Positions 1-8,560 of a DNA stretch of 64,000 bases are shown piece by piece. Under the pieces are notes generated by a model. That model was not told where the DNA came from. It did not search any database and saw only the letters and a program-made list of their open reading frames with translations. The stretch's first letter is position 1; every line of letters begins with the position of its first letter. Made by a program: the position numbers and the translations under genes. Origin of the DNA: Verrucosispora sioxanthis (GTDB lineage: Bacteria; Actinomycetota; Actinomycetes; Mycobacteriales; Micromonosporaceae); contig NZ_SAIY01000004.1 of NCBI RefSeq assembly GCF_010560025.1, forward strand, positions 310,001 through 374,000, read 5' to 3'.

Positions 1-440
1 GACTCCCGCAGCGGTCGCAGCAGCGGGATGGCCCCGGCCACGGACGCCTCGTAGTAGAGGTCGCCGCCGCCCTCCGCCGCCGCGTCGTGCAGGGCACCGC
101 CGTCCTCGGCGAGCAACGCCTTGTTGGCGGTGACCACGCTCTTGCCGGCCCGCAACGCCTCCACCAGCCAGCCGCGCGCCGGCTCGATGCCACCGACCAC
201 CTCGACCACCACGTCGACGTCGTCCCGCTTGATCAGCCCGAGCGCGTCGGTGGTGAACAGGGCCGGGTCGACGGGAAGGTCGCCGCGGTCGCGCCCGATC
301 CGGCGTACGGCGATGCCGGCGATCTCCAACGGAGCACCGACGCGGGCGGCGAGGTCCGCCGACTGCTCGTGCAGCAGCCGGACCACCTCGGCACCGACGG
401 TGCCGCAGCCGAGCAGGGCGAGGCGTACAGGTGACGTCAT
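1..440 (-). CDS. hom: Homoserine dehydrogenase, N-terminal part (runs off the window)
   Basis: The reverse-strand frame opens with MTSPVRLALLGCGTVG, a Rossmann NAD(P)-binding fold with the GxGxxG-type glycine loop, and continues through VVVEVVGGIEPARGW and VVTANKALLA, which are typical of homoserine dehydrogenase. The enzyme reduces aspartate semialdehyde to homoserine at the branch to threonine and methionine. The ATG at 440 overlaps the lysA stop as ATGA, so the two genes are translationally coupled and share the aspartate pathway. The catalytic and ACT domains lie beyond position 1. Identification rests on the first about 146 residues. Confidence 0.93.
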   Translation of the reverse strand, partial: MTSPVRLALLGCGTVGAEVVRLLHEQSADLAARVGAPLEIAGIAVRRIGRDRGDLPVDPALFTTDALGLIKRDDVDVVVEVVGGIEPARGWLVEALRAGKSVVTANKALLAEDGGALHDAAAEGGGDLYYEASVAGAIPLLRPLRE

Positions 441-1822
441 CCCACATCCAAAGCGAGCAGGTCCTCTTCGGTCTCCGGTCGAACGATCAGCCGGGCCCGG
501 CCGTTGCGCACCGCGACCACGCCGGGGCGGGGCACGTGGTTGTAGTTGCTGGCCATGCTGCGGCAGTACGCGCCCGTGCCGGGCACCGCGACAAGATCTC
601 CGGGCTGCACGTCGGCGGGCAGGAATTCATCCTTCACCACGATGTCCCCGGACTCACAGTGCTTTCCCACCACGCGGGCGAGCATCGGCCCGGCGGCGCT
701 CGCCCGAGAGGCCAGGGTCGCCGAGTACGACGCGTCGTACAGGGCGGTCCGGATGTTGTCGCTCATCCCGCCGTCGACGCTGACGTACGTCCGGATGCCG
801 TCGACATCCTTGACCGTACCCACCGCGTAGAGGGTGAACACGGCCGGGCCGACGATCGCCCGGCCCGGCTCGATGGACAGGTGCGGGGTGGCCAGCCGCT
901 CCGCCGCGCACTCCGAGTCCACGATCTTGCGTAGCCGCTTGGCCAGGTCGTGCGGGGCGGCGGGATCGTCCTGCGAGGTGTATGCGATGCCGAAACCACC
1001 GCCGAGGTCCAGCTCGGGCAGTTCGACGCCGCGGGCGTCGCGGATCTGCGCCTGCAGGGCCAGCACCCGACGGGCGGAGACCTCGAAGCCGCTGGTGTCG
1101 AAGATCTGCGAGCCGATGTGCGAGTGCAGGCCACGCAGCTCCAGCACGTCCTCGTCGAGCACGCGCAGCGCCGCCGTCAGGGCCGCCCCACCCGCGAGGG
1201 AGAAGCCGAACTTCTGGTCCTCGTGGGCGGTGGCGATGAACTCGTGGGTGTGCGCCTCCACCCCGACGGTGACCCGGATCAGCACCCGGGGCCGTACGCC
1301 GCGTTCGCGGGCCAACGCGGTGAGCCGCTCGATCTCGTGGAACGAGTCGACGATGATCCTGCCCACGCCGACGTCGAGGGCCCGGGTCAGCTCGGCCACC
1401 GACTTGTTGTTGCCGTGGAAGCCGATCCGTTCCGGCGGCATCCCGCCGGCCAGCGCCACGGCCAGTTCCCCGCCGCTGCACACGTCGAGGAACATGCCTT
1501 CCTCGGCGATCATCCGGACCACCGCCCGGCAGAGGAAGGCCTTGCCGGCGTAGTAGATGTCCTCGTCCGGGAAGGCCGCCTGGAAGTCCCGGCAGCGCGA
1601 GCGGAGGTCGTCCTCGTCGAGCACGTACACCGGGGTGCCGAACTCGGCGGCGATGTCGCGTACGCCCAGGCCCGCGACGGTGAGCGCGCCGTCGGTGCCG
1701 CGCGTCACGTGGCGCGGCCACAACTGCGGCACCAGGGCGTTGACGTCGTCCGGGGTACGCAGCCAGGCCGGCCCCCGGTTGCCGATGTCGCCGTGCAGCG
1801 CGCCCGCCTCGTGCGCCCGCAT
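437..1822 (-). CDS. lysA: Diaminopimelate decarboxylase
   Basis: The 461-residue protein is a fold-III PLP enzyme that decarboxylates meso-diaminopimelate to lysine in the cytoplasm. The PLP lysine is K94 in YYAGKAF. HSHIGSQ, the glycine loop GGGFGI, EPGRAIV and the C-terminal CESGD cysteine motif are all present in the usual order. Length is normal for actinobacterial LysA, which carries an N-terminal extension. A GGGAGGC ribosome site lies about 8 nt before the ATG. It is first in a lysA-hom unit, with a 4-bp overlap. The upstream argS is on the same strand about 60 bp away. Confidence 0.97.
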   Translation of the reverse strand: MRAHEAGALHGDIGNRGPAWLRTPDDVNALVPQLWPRHVTRGTDGALTVAGLGVRDIAAEFGTPVYVLDEDDLRSRCRDFQAAFPDEDIYYAGKAFLCRAVVRMIAEEGMFLDVCSGGELAVALAGGMPPERIGFHGNNKSVAELTRALDVGVGRIIVDSFHEIERLTALARERGVRPRVLIRVTVGVEAHTHEFIATAHEDQKFGFSLAGGAALTAALRVLDEDVLELRGLHSHIGSQIFDTSGFEVSARRVLALQAQIRDARGVELPELDLGGGFGIAYTSQDDPAAPHDLAKRLRKIVDSECAAERLATPHLSIEPGRAIVGPAVFTLYAVGTVKDVDGIRTYVSVDGGMSDNIRTALYDASYSATLASRASAAGPMLARVVGKHCESGDIVVKDEFLPADVQPGDLVAVPGTGAYCRSMASNYNHVPRPGVVAVRNGRARLIVRPETEEDLLALDVG

Positions 1823-1880
1823 CAGTGCCTCCCTGGATTCGCGACCGCGGGACCCGCGGCCTCACTTCTCGCGCTCACGA

Positions 1881-3545
1881 CTACATCCGCTCCGGCGCCG
1901 AGACGCCGAGCAGACGCAGCCCGTTGGCGATGACCACCCGGGTCGCGTCGTTGAGCCAGAGTCGCGCCCGGTGCAGGTCGGTGACGGCCTCGTCGCCCCG
2001 GGGCAGGATCCGGCAGTTGTCGTAAAACCGGTGGTAGGCCCCGGCCAGGTCCTCCAGGAACCGGGCCACCCGGTGCGGCTCCCGCAGCTCGGCGGCGGCG
2101 GCCACCACGGCGGGAAACTCGGCAAGCGCCTTGAGCAGCTCGTTCTCCTTGTCGTGGTCGAGCAGCTCGGGCCGGAACGACGCCGCGTCGCCCCGGGTGA
2201 GGCCGACCTCGGCGGCGTTGCGGCCGACGCTTGCCGTGCGGGCCGCCACGTACTGCACGTAGTAGACCGGGTTGTCCCGGGTGGCCCGGGTCCACAACTC
2301 GATGTCGATGTCGATCGGCGAGTCGCTGGAGTACCGGGCCAGCGCGTAGCGGGAGGCGTCCACCCCGATCGCGTCGACCAGGTCCTCCAGGGTCACCACG
2401 GTGCCGGCCCGCTTGCTCATCCGGACCGGCGCGCCGTCGCGGACCAGGTTCACCAGCTGGCCGATGAGGATCTCCAGCGTCTGCTCGGGGTCGTCGCCGA
2501 AGCAGGCGGCCATCGCCTTCATCCGGCCGACGTAGCCGTGGTGGTCCGCCCCCAGCATGATCACGACCCGGTCGAAGCCCCGTTCCCGCTTGTCGAGGTA
2601 GTAGGCGCAGTCGGCGGCGAAGTAGGTCCACTCACCGTTGGACTTGCGCAGCACCCGGTCCTTGTCGTCGCCGAAGTCGGTGGTCCGCAGCCAGGTGGCG
2701 CCGTCGTAGTCGAAGAGGTGGCCCTGCTCGCGAAGCCGGGTCAGGGCGTGCTCCAGCTCGCCGCGATCGTGCAGGTCCTTCTCGTTGAAGTAGGTGTCGA
2801 ACTCGACCCCGAAGTCCCGCAGCGAGGACTTGATCTCGGTGAACATCAACGCGACACCCTCGACCCGGAAGACCTCCTGGGCGGCGGCGTCGTCCAGGGC
2901 CAGCACGTCGGGCCGCCGGGCGGTGACCTGCTCGGCGATCTCGGCGATGTACGCACCGCCGTAGCCGTCCTCCGGCGCCGGCTCGTTGCGGGCGGCGGCC
3001 AGCAGCGAGCGGGCGAAGCGGTCGATCTGCGAACCGGCGTCGTTGAAGTAGTACTCGGTGCCGACCTCCGCGCCGGTCGCTCGCAGCAGCCGGCTCAACG
3101 CGTCGCCGACCGCCGCCCAACGGACGCCACCGATGTGCACGGGGCCTGTCGGGTTGGCCGAGACGAACTCCAGGTTGATCTTCAGGCCGGCGAGCCGGTC
3201 GCCGCGACCGTACTCGTCGCCCGCCTCGACGATCGCACGGGCGAGCTGTCCCGCGGCGGCCGCGTCGAGTCGGATGTTGAGGAAGCCCGGGCCGGCGATC
3301 TCGACCGACTTGATCCCCGGCGTGCTGGCCAGCTCGGCGGCGAGCGCGGCGGCCAGTTCCCGGGGCGGCAGGCCGACCTTCTTGCTCAGCTGAAGCGCCA
3401 GGGTGGCCGCGTAGTCGCCGTGCTCCGGGTTGCGCGGTCGCTCGACCGTCGTGTGCCCCGGCAGCGCGGAACGGTCCAGCTCTCGGTCGGCGAAGACGGC
3501 GTGAGCGGCGGCGAGGACAGCTTCGGCGAGTTCTGCAGGAGTCAC
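1881..3545 (-). CDS. argS: Arginyl-tRNA synthetase
   Basis: The 554-residue class I synthetase charges tRNA-Arg. The HIGH-type motif is HIGG at residues 137-140 (in [10 protein letters not shown]) and the KMSKS-type motif is MSKR at 376-379. The N-terminal Arg-tRNA add-1 region and the C-terminal DALR anticodon-binding domain are complete. The GTG start at 3545 has no Shine-Dalgarno sequence; a TAACAT hexamer ends 7 nt upstream, so the mRNA is probably leaderless. argS followed by lysA and hom is a common actinobacterial order. Confidence 0.97.
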   Translation of the reverse strand: MTPAELAEAVLAAAHAVFADRELDRSALPGHTTVERPRNPEHGDYAATLALQLSKKVGLPPRELAAALAAELASTPGIKSVEIAGPGFLNIRLDAAAAGQLARAIVEAGDEYGRGDRLAGLKINLEFVSANPTGPVHIGGVRWAAVGDALSRLLRATGAEVGTEYYFNDAGSQIDRFARSLLAAARNEPAPEDGYGGAYIAEIAEQVTARRPDVLALDDAAAQEVFRVEGVALMFTEIKSSLRDFGVEFDTYFNEKDLHDRGELEHALTRLREQGHLFDYDGATWLRTTDFGDDKDRVLRKSNGEWTYFAADCAYYLDKRERGFDRVVIMLGADHHGYVGRMKAMAACFGDDPEQTLEILIGQLVNLVRDGAPVRMSKRAGTVVTLEDLVDAIGVDASRYALARYSSDSPIDIDIELWTRATRDNPVYYVQYVAARTASVGRNAAEVGLTRGDAASFRPELLDHDKENELLKALAEFPAVVAAAAELREPHRVARFLEDLAGAYHRFYDNCRILPRGDEAVTDLHRARLWLNDATRVVIANGLRLLGVSAPERM

Positions 3546-3551
3546 CGATCC

Positions 3552-3569
3552 ATGTTATCGGGGGTAGAC
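3552..3569. promoter_or_regulatory. Divergent -10 hexamers between argS and the DUF3105 gene
   Basis: On the minus strand TAACAT (3552-3557) lies six bases before the argS GTG, which fits a leaderless promoter. On the plus strand TAGACT (about 3564-3569) fits a -10 element for the gene at 3646, leaving a 5' UTR of about 70 nt. No convincing -35 elements are visible. The call is based on the TANNNT pattern and spacing only. Confidence 0.45.
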
Positions 3570-3645
3570 TCGGTCCCCGCGGCGGCGACCCAGCAACCGA
3601 ACCCGGCCCGCCAGAGCCCCTGACCGACCGACCTGACGAGGCACG

Positions 3646-4464
3646 ATGAGTATCAGCACCCCGGGCGGCCCAGAGCGCCGCCCGACCGTGGTCAGCACCG
3701 GCAAGAAGCCGGCGGCGGGACGGCCGGCCGCCGGCGCCAAGGCGACCGGAGCCAAGGCTGGCCCGGGCAAGGCCGGCTCGGCCCAGCGCGCGGGGGGCGG
3801 CAAGGGGCCACGTAAGCCGATCACCCCGGTGAAGGTCAGCCAGGGCCGGTCGTGGGGACCGATCGCCCTGTTCGTCGCCGTCGGCGTACTCGCCGCGTCG
3901 ATCATCGGATTCGGCGCCTGGGCGACTTTCAAGGGCAGCCAGTCCTGGGAGGACAAGGCGGCCGACATCGCGGGCATCGTCAACTACCGCCAGGACGACC
4001 CGGACAGCCTCACCTACGAGTCGCACCAGGCCGGCAAGATCGAATACAAGTACAGTCCGCCGGTCGGCGGCGCGCACAACAACGCCTGGCAGCGCTGCCT
4101 CGGCGACGTCTACGACGCGCCGATCGCGGCCGAGCACGCGGTGCACAGCATGGAGCACGGCGCGGTGTGGCTCACCTACCGCCCCGACCTGCCCGCGGCC
4201 GATGTCGAGAAGTTGGCAAGCGTGATCCGGGGCAACGACTTCATGCTGATGAGCCCGTACGAGGGGCTGGACGCCGCCGTGTCGCTCCAGGCGTGGGGTT
4301 ACCAGCTCAAGGTCGACAGCGCCGACGACCCGCGGATCAAGGAGTTCGTCACCACCCTGGCGCAGAACGCCTCGATCGAGCCGGGCGTGCCCTGCTCCTC
4401 CGGCAACTACACCACCGGCACCGGCACCGAGCCGCGCGAGTTGGCTCCGCCGACGGGTGGCTGA
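3646..4464 (+). CDS. DUF3105 membrane-anchored protein
   Basis: The 272-residue protein has a basic, Ala/Gly/Lys-rich N-terminal tail (residues 1-65), one membrane segment (about 68-90, GPIALFVAVGVLAASIIGF) and an exported DUF3105 domain. That domain includes the conserved HNNAWQRCGxVY-like stretch (here AHNNAWQRCLGDVYD), HSMEHGAVW and a C-terminal cysteine. The function of DUF3105 is not established; the paired His and Cys residues suggest metal binding (inference). It overlaps or abuts the DUF305 gene that follows, and this pairing recurs in actinobacteria, which suggests joint action at the cell surface. Confidence 0.88.
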   Translation: MSISTPGGPERRPTVVSTGKKPAAGRPAAGAKATGAKAGPGKAGSAQRAGGGKGPRKPITPVKVSQGRSWGPIALFVAVGVLAASIIGFGAWATFKGSQSWEDKAADIAGIVNYRQDDPDSLTYESHQAGKIEYKYSPPVGGAHNNAWQRCLGDVYDAPIAAEHAVHSMEHGAVWLTYRPDLPAADVEKLASVIRGNDFMLMSPYEGLDAAVSLQAWGYQLKVDSADDPRIKEFVTTLAQNASIEPGVPCSSGNYTTGTGTEPRELAPPTGG

Positions 4465-4465
4465 C

Positions 4466-5119
4466 ATGCCCAGCGCTATCCAGGAGGCGACCCCGGCGGA
4501 GCGCAACGGCACCGAACTCCACCGGCCGTCCCGGGCGCTGCGCTACCTGACCCTGGTCATGGCGGCGGTCCTGCTGCTCGGCATCGGGTGGACGGCCGCG
4601 ACCCTGGTGTCGGACCGGGCTCCAGGTGACGACTCGGCCGAGGCCGGCTTCGCCCGGGACATGTCCCGACACCACGCCCAGGCGGTGGAGATGGCGATGA
4701 TCGCGTACGCCAAGGCGCAGAATCCGGCGATCCGGCAGATGGGCTACGACATGGCCCTGACCCAGCAGGCTCAGATCGGTCACATGCAGCGCTGGTTGCA
4801 GGAGTGGGAGTTGCTGCCCACCGGTTCACGGCCCGCGATGGAGTGGATGCCCGACGCGGTGCCGGTGGGCCCGGACGGGCTGATGCCGGGCATGGCGACC
4901 CGCGAGGAGATCACCCAACTGCACGAGGCCCAGGGCGTCGAGGTCGACCGACTCTTCATCAAGCTGATGATCGATCACCATCTTGGCGGCGTGCACATGG
5001 CCGACGGGGTGCTCAAGGTCTCGGACCGGCCCGAGGTGGTCCGGTTGGCCGAGGCATCGAAGCAGGCACAGCAGAAGGAGATCAACGAGCTGCGCCGGAT
5101 GACCCCTGCCGACGGTTGA
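4466..5119 (+). CDS. DUF305 family exported protein
   Basis: This is a roughly 217-residue protein with one N-terminal membrane segment (about residues 28-48) and a ferritin-like four-helix DUF305 domain. His/Met-rich motifs are visible: FARDMSRHHAQAVEMA, HMQRW and LMIDHHLGGVHMA. Such motifs bind metal ions, often copper, in family members. The ATG at 4466 was chosen; a GTG at 4457 in the same frame would overlap the preceding stop codon by 8 bases. Neither has a clear ribosome site, so translation is probably coupled to the DUF3105 gene. Confidence 0.88.
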   Translation: MPSAIQEATPAERNGTELHRPSRALRYLTLVMAAVLLLGIGWTAATLVSDRAPGDDSAEAGFARDMSRHHAQAVEMAMIAYAKAQNPAIRQMGYDMALTQQAQIGHMQRWLQEWELLPTGSRPAMEWMPDAVPVGPDGLMPGMATREEITQLHEAQGVEVDRLFIKLMIDHHLGGVHMADGVLKVSDRPEVVRLAEASKQAQQKEINELRRMTPADG

Positions 5120-5143
5120 CCCCTTCGTCTGGCTGACCAACCT

Positions 5144-5176
5144 CGCCGCCCCGCTCGTCGACCGAGCGGGGCGGCG
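5144..5176 (+). terminator. Strong intrinsic hairpin after the DUF3105-DUF305 pair
   Basis: A perfect 14-bp stem (CGCCGCCCCGCTCG paired with its complement at 5163-5176) with a 5-nt loop lies 25 bp after the DUF305 stop. There is no U tract, as is usual for actinobacterial terminators. Confidence 0.8.
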
Positions 5177-5260
5177 GCGCGTAGGCATCCAGGTGCCAGC
5201 GAGTTCGCCTTCTCCGCCCCACCTTGAGGACATAAGACCGATTTTCCCTCTAGGGGTTAC

Positions 5261-5983
5261 TTGGAGCGAAGTGCACTCGTTGTCCGGGACGTGGGGGTTG
5301 CACTCAGAGACGCGCGGCGTTCGGTCACCAGTTGGTGCCGACGCCACACCATCGGCGGTGACGGAGCGGTGGCAGCCGTCCGTCGCGGACAGCGGCAGGG
5401 TGAGCCGGGAACACTCAGCCGCGAACAGGAACTCGAACTGATCGACACCCTTCGGGGCGTCCACCCCGACGCGTTCGGTCTGGACGAGGAGCTGTGGACC
5501 CGCCAGAGTCTGCACGCCCTCATCCAGCAGCAGTTCGGTCTGACGCTGGACGTTGGGGTCGTCGGGGCGTACCTGCGGGCCTGGGGGTTGGGCCCGCGCG
5601 AGCCCCGCGAACGGGCCTGCGGGCTCTGCGTCGGGGCGGTCGAACGCTGGGTCCGCAGCGAGTACCCGGCGATCACCCGGGCGGCCCAGGAACACCTGGC
5701 CGAGGTCTACTGGGTCGGCCGGGTCCGGCTGCGGGGCACCATGCCGGCGGCCGACGTCATCTCGGCGGTCTCCTCGCGAGGGCGGGTCCGGTTCATGGTC
5801 ACCACCCCGTCGGTCGACCCACCACTGCCCCGGGAGTTCGTGCACCGACTCAGCGGGGCCGAGCGGCGCACCGTACACCTGATCGTGGACGGCTCCTGGG
5901 CCCGCAACGAATGGCCACGCCGACTCCCCCGGCGCATCGTGCCGCACCCGCTGCCCAGCTGCGGACGCGCACTCGCCGCCTGA
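5261..5983 (+). CDS. IS630-type transposase-derived protein lacking catalytic residues
   Basis: The protein keeps the IS630/Tc1 plan: helix-turn-helix (residues about 5-35), a winged second HTH with LSREQELELIDTL, LWTRQSLHALIQQQFGL and VGAYLRAWGLGPREP, then the start of the DDE fold. Where active IS630 transposases have YWGDETG it reads VYWVGRVRL, so the first Asp is lost. The second Asp may survive in HLIVDG. The frame stops before the PPYSPxLNPxE region. No terminal inverted repeats or target duplication were found. It is therefore a remnant or a domesticated DNA-binding protein. The start is uncertain: TTG at 5261 or GTG at 5291. It lies immediately before tRNA-Arg. Confidence 0.65.
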   Translation: MERSALVVRDVGVALRDARRSVTSWCRRHTIGGDGAVAAVRRGQRQGEPGTLSREQELELIDTLRGVHPDAFGLDEELWTRQSLHALIQQQFGLTLDVGVVGAYLRAWGLGPREPRERACGLCVGAVERWVRSEYPAITRAAQEHLAEVYWVGRVRLRGTMPAADVISAVSSRGRVRFMVTTPSVDPPLPREFVHRLSGAERRTVHLIVDGSWARNEWPRRLPRRIVPHPLPSCGRALAA

Positions 5984-5997
5984 CGCGCCGATACCGA

Positions 5998-6028
5998 TTG
6001 GGCGATCGGGAGAGCCGTTTGCTAGTCT
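5998..6028 (+). promoter_or_regulatory. Candidate promoter of tRNA-Arg
   Basis: TTGGGC (5998-6003) and TAGTCT (6023-6028) are separated by 19 bp and lie 14 bp before the mature tRNA. This fits a vegetative sigma-type promoter. Confidence 0.5.
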
Positions 6029-6042
6029 TCTCCAGTCGCTGA

Positions 6043-6114
6043 GCCCCCGTAGCTCAGGGGATAGAGCACCGCCCTCCGGAGGCGGGGGCGCAGGTTCGAA
6101 TCCTGCCGGGGGCA
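6043..6114 (+). tRNA. tRNA-Arg (anticodon CCG)
   Basis: A complete cloverleaf can be folded by eye. The acceptor stem GCCCCCG pairs with CGGGGGC. The D arm is GCTC/GAGC. The anticodon stem CCGCC/GGCGG encloses loop CTCCGGA with anticodon CCG at 6076-6078. The T arm GCAGG-TTCGAAT-CCTGC is standard and the discriminator base is A. CCA is not encoded. It reads the abundant CGG codon. Confidence 0.95.
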
Positions 6115-6172
6115 CCTTCTTCTGGAAGATCTTGCAGTGGTTCGACCGCATCCCGAGCCGTACCGTGGCCAC

Positions 6173-6700
6173 ATGCCAACGCAGGTGATCGTGCTCAATG
6201 GCGGATCGAGTGCGGGAAAGTCCGGAATCATTCGGTGCCTGCAGGCGATCCTGCCGGAACCGTGGCTCGCCGTTGGGGTAGACCGGCTCATCGAGGCGAT
6301 GCCTGCGACCATGCGCTCGCCGGAGAGCATCGACTTCGCAGCCGACGGCACCGTCATCATCGGGCCGGAGTTCGACCGGCTGCAGCAGGCTTGGATGGCT
6401 GGGGTCGCTGCCACTGTCCGAGCCGGTGCCCGCGTCATCATCGACGACGTCTTCCTCGGCGGCGCTGGATCGCAGCAGCGGTGGCGGATCGTGCTCGACG
6501 GGCTGGACGTGCTGTGGGCCGGCGTCCGCTGCGATGCGGAGGTCGCCACCGGTCGCGAGATCGCCCGCGGCGACCGGGTCCGGGGGATGGCCGCCGCACA
6601 GGCCGACGTGGTGCACCGGGGTGTGGTGTACGACGTGGAGGTCGACACCACCCACACCGAGTCGATCGCGTGCGCCAGAACGATCGCGGCTCTGTTGTAG
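6173..6700 (+). CDS. Chloramphenicol 3-O-phosphotransferase
   Basis: The 175-residue protein matches the CPT family over its whole length. It opens with an NTP-binding P-loop ([11 protein letters not shown]), then [11 protein letters not shown] with the Asp used as catalytic base in the Streptomyces venezuelae enzyme, then IIDDVFLGG and YDVEVDTT. Family members inactivate chloramphenicol by phosphorylating its 3-hydroxyl with ATP. An in-frame GTG at 6137 is possible, but the ATG at 6173 lies six bases after TACCGT, which fits a leaderless transcript, and it aligns with the family start. It may confer intrinsic chloramphenicol resistance; the native substrate is not known. Confidence 0.9.
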   Translation: MPTQVIVLNGGSSAGKSGIIRCLQAILPEPWLAVGVDRLIEAMPATMRSPESIDFAADGTVIIGPEFDRLQQAWMAGVAATVRAGARVIIDDVFLGGAGSQQRWRIVLDGLDVLWAGVRCDAEVATGREIARGDRVRGMAAAQADVVHRGVVYDVEVDTTHTESIACARTIAALL

Positions 6701-6830
6701 CGGCCGTCAGCTGAGCGGCCTGCCCATGTCGGGACCTTGGTCCTGGCGGCTTCGGGTGTTCCGGCCCGCGCGCGACGACCCGCCGGGGGGCGACAGTGGT
6801 CAGGTAAAGAAGCTGACCACGGAGGCAACG

Positions 6831-7424
6831 ATGACCGTCCACCAGGGCACCCACCGCTCGATCGAGCGCCCGCTCGAGCACGCCGAACTGCCCGGCGCCA
6901 TGCTGACCACGACCGCCGCCCGGGCCCTCGCCGTGCTGCGGATCTCCACCGGCCTCGTCTTCCTCTGGGCCTTCCTCGACAAGACCTTCGGCCTCGGCTA
7001 CGCCACCCCGACCGAGCGGGCCTGGATCAACGGCGGATCGCCGACCAAGGGGTTCCTCGCCAACGTCGAGGTGGGACCGTTGCAGTCGGTGGCCCACACG
7101 ATCGCCGGGACCTGGTGGGCGAACGCACTCTTCATGGTCGGGCTGGCCGCCATCGGCCTCGCCCTGATCGCCGGCGTCGGCCTGCGGGTGGCGGCCGCCT
7201 CGGGCACCCTGATGATGGCGCTGATGTGGCTGGCCGAGTTCCCGCTGGCCCGGTTCACCGCCGGTGGCGACCCGACCGGTTCCACCAACCCGGTGGTCGA
7301 CTACCACCTGATCTACGCCGTGGTCCTGGTCGCCCTGGCCGCCGCGTACGCCGGGCACACCTGGGGTCTGGGCCGGCTCTGGGCCCGCCTGCCCTTCGTG
7401 CAGCGCCACCGCTGGATGCTCTGA
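6831..7424 (+). CDS. DoxX-like integral membrane protein
   Basis: The 197-residue protein has about four hydrophobic segments. It carries the pattern seen in DoxX/TQO-subunit-like proteins: LAVLRISTGLVFLWAFLDKTFGLGYAT near the N-terminus and NPVVDYHLIYAVVLVALA near the C-terminus. DoxX relatives are linked to thiosulfate:quinone oxidation or redox stress at the membrane, but the function here is not known. An excellent GGAGG ribosome site precedes ATG 6831. It stands alone and ends at a strong bidirectional terminator. Confidence 0.82.
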   Translation: MTVHQGTHRSIERPLEHAELPGAMLTTTAARALAVLRISTGLVFLWAFLDKTFGLGYATPTERAWINGGSPTKGFLANVEVGPLQSVAHTIAGTWWANALFMVGLAAIGLALIAGVGLRVAAASGTLMMALMWLAEFPLARFTAGGDPTGSTNPVVDYHLIYAVVLVALAAAYAGHTWGLGRLWARLPFVQRHRWML

Positions 7425-7436
7425 TCCGCTCGACCA

Positions 7437-7476
7437 GCCGATGGGCCGGACCGCCGCCACGGTCCGGCCCATCGGC
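7437..7476. terminator. Bidirectional terminator between convergent genes
   Basis: A perfect 16-bp inverted repeat (GCCGATGGGCCGGACC and its complement) with an 8-nt loop lies between the converging DoxX-like and LigD-like genes. Confidence 0.85.
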
Positions 7477-7516
7477 GTGCCTGCGGCAGGAAGACCGGCG
7501 GGGGCGCTCGTGCTGT

Positions 7517-8560
7517 TCAGTCCGCGGCGGCGCGCCGGGCGCGGGCCCGACGGCGGCCCTCGTGCATGGCCTGCACCCGTGGCACCGGAATGGCCCGCCC
7601 TTCCTCGATCAGGTCGGCGGGGAGCCGCTGCGGCGGCGGCATCAGCCCGGTCCACGGATCCCGCTGCGTCACCAGCGCCGGGACCGTCCGGATGGTGAAG
7701 TCCGCCGGGGTCACGGACGCCAGGTCATCCCAGGCCACCGGGAAGGAGACCGGCACGCCGGGACGCAGTCGGGGGCTGTACACCGACACGACTGTCGCGC
7801 CGCCGGTGCGGGTGGGGTCGACGAAGACCTTGCCGCCCCGGTCCTCGCGGATGAAGGCGGTGGTCGCCAGCGCCGGATCCAGTCGTTCCGCCCGAACCGC
7901 GAGGGCCCGGGTGGCCGCGGCCAACTCCTCGGCGTCGGGGCCGGGCTCGACCGGGACGAAGACGTGCACCCCCTTGGCGCCGCTGGTCTTCACCGCGCCG
8001 GCCAGCCCGGCGTCGGCGAGGGCCTGCCGGACCAGCAGCGCGGCCGCCACCCCGGCCGCGAACCCACCACCCTCCGGCGGATCGAGGTCCAGCACCAGGT
8101 GGGTGGTACGGCTCAGGTCCCCGACCGTGGCCAGGGTGGGGTGGTACTCGACGGCCCGCTGGTTGGCGAACCAGAGCAGGGTACGGCGGTCGTCGCAGAG
8201 CGCGTACGCGATCTCCCGGCGGGACGCCTCGGCCCAGATCGACACCCGAGATACCCAGTCCGGGGTGTACCGCGGCAGGTTCTTCTGCATGAACTGCGGC
8301 TGTCCCGGGCGCACCCGGACCACCGACAGCGGACGGCCGCGCAACTGCGGGACGATCCGGTCGGCCACCGCGTCGAGGTAGTCGACCAGGTCGCGCTTGC
8401 TCGCGCCCGACCCGTCGAACAACGGCTGGTCGAGGTTGGTAAGCGCGACCCCGTCCCGGGTCTCGTCAGCCCCCACCCGATCACCATCCCGGCCGGACGC
8501 CTTGCGGTCAACCGGAACCCGCAGGTGATCCGTTGACGCCGTCAGCTCGACAGGCTCCAT
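7517..8560 (-). CDS. Stand-alone LigD-type polymerase domain (archaeo-eukaryotic primase fold)
   Basis: The 347-residue protein corresponds to the polymerase domain of bacterial LigD without ligase or phosphoesterase domains. The metal-binding aspartates are D158 and D160 in HLVLDLDPPEG, and the conserved KTSGAKGVHVFVP follows at about 191-203. The family adds ribo- or deoxyribonucleotides during end joining. No Ku or ligase gene is visible within the window, so its partners must lie elsewhere. Its start overlaps the 3' end of the upstream isocitrate-lyase-like gene by 19 bp, which suggests co-transcription; a slightly later start is possible. Confidence 0.88.
   Translation of the reverse strand: MEPVELTASTDHLRVPVDRKASGRDGDRVGADETRDGVALTNLDQPLFDGSGASKRDLVDYLDAVADRIVPQLRGRPLSVVRVRPGQPQFMQKNLPRYTPDWVSRVSIWAEASRREIAYALCDDRRTLLWFANQRAVEYHPTLATVGDLSRTTHLVLDLDPPEGGGFAAGVAAALLVRQALADAGLAGAVKTSGAKGVHVFVPVEPGPDAEELAAATRALAVRAERLDPALATTAFIREDRGGKVFVDPTRTGGATVVSVYSPRLRPGVPVSFPVAWDDLASVTPADFTIRTVPALVTQRDPWTGLMPPPQRLPADLIEEGRAIPVPRVQAMHEGRRRARARRAAAD

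Noticed and set aside
121..783. Long plus-strand ORFs over the lysA and argS region
   Set aside because: Antisense shadows of strongly conserved minus-strand genes; such shadows are expected at over 70% GC.
4457..4465. GTG 4457 as the DUF305 start
   Set aside because: Adds only three residues and has no ribosome site; ATG 4466 is equally placed and more usual.
5193..5441. ORF preceding the IS630 remnant
   Set aside because: No homology; it overlaps the transposase-derived frame and contains the likely promoter region.
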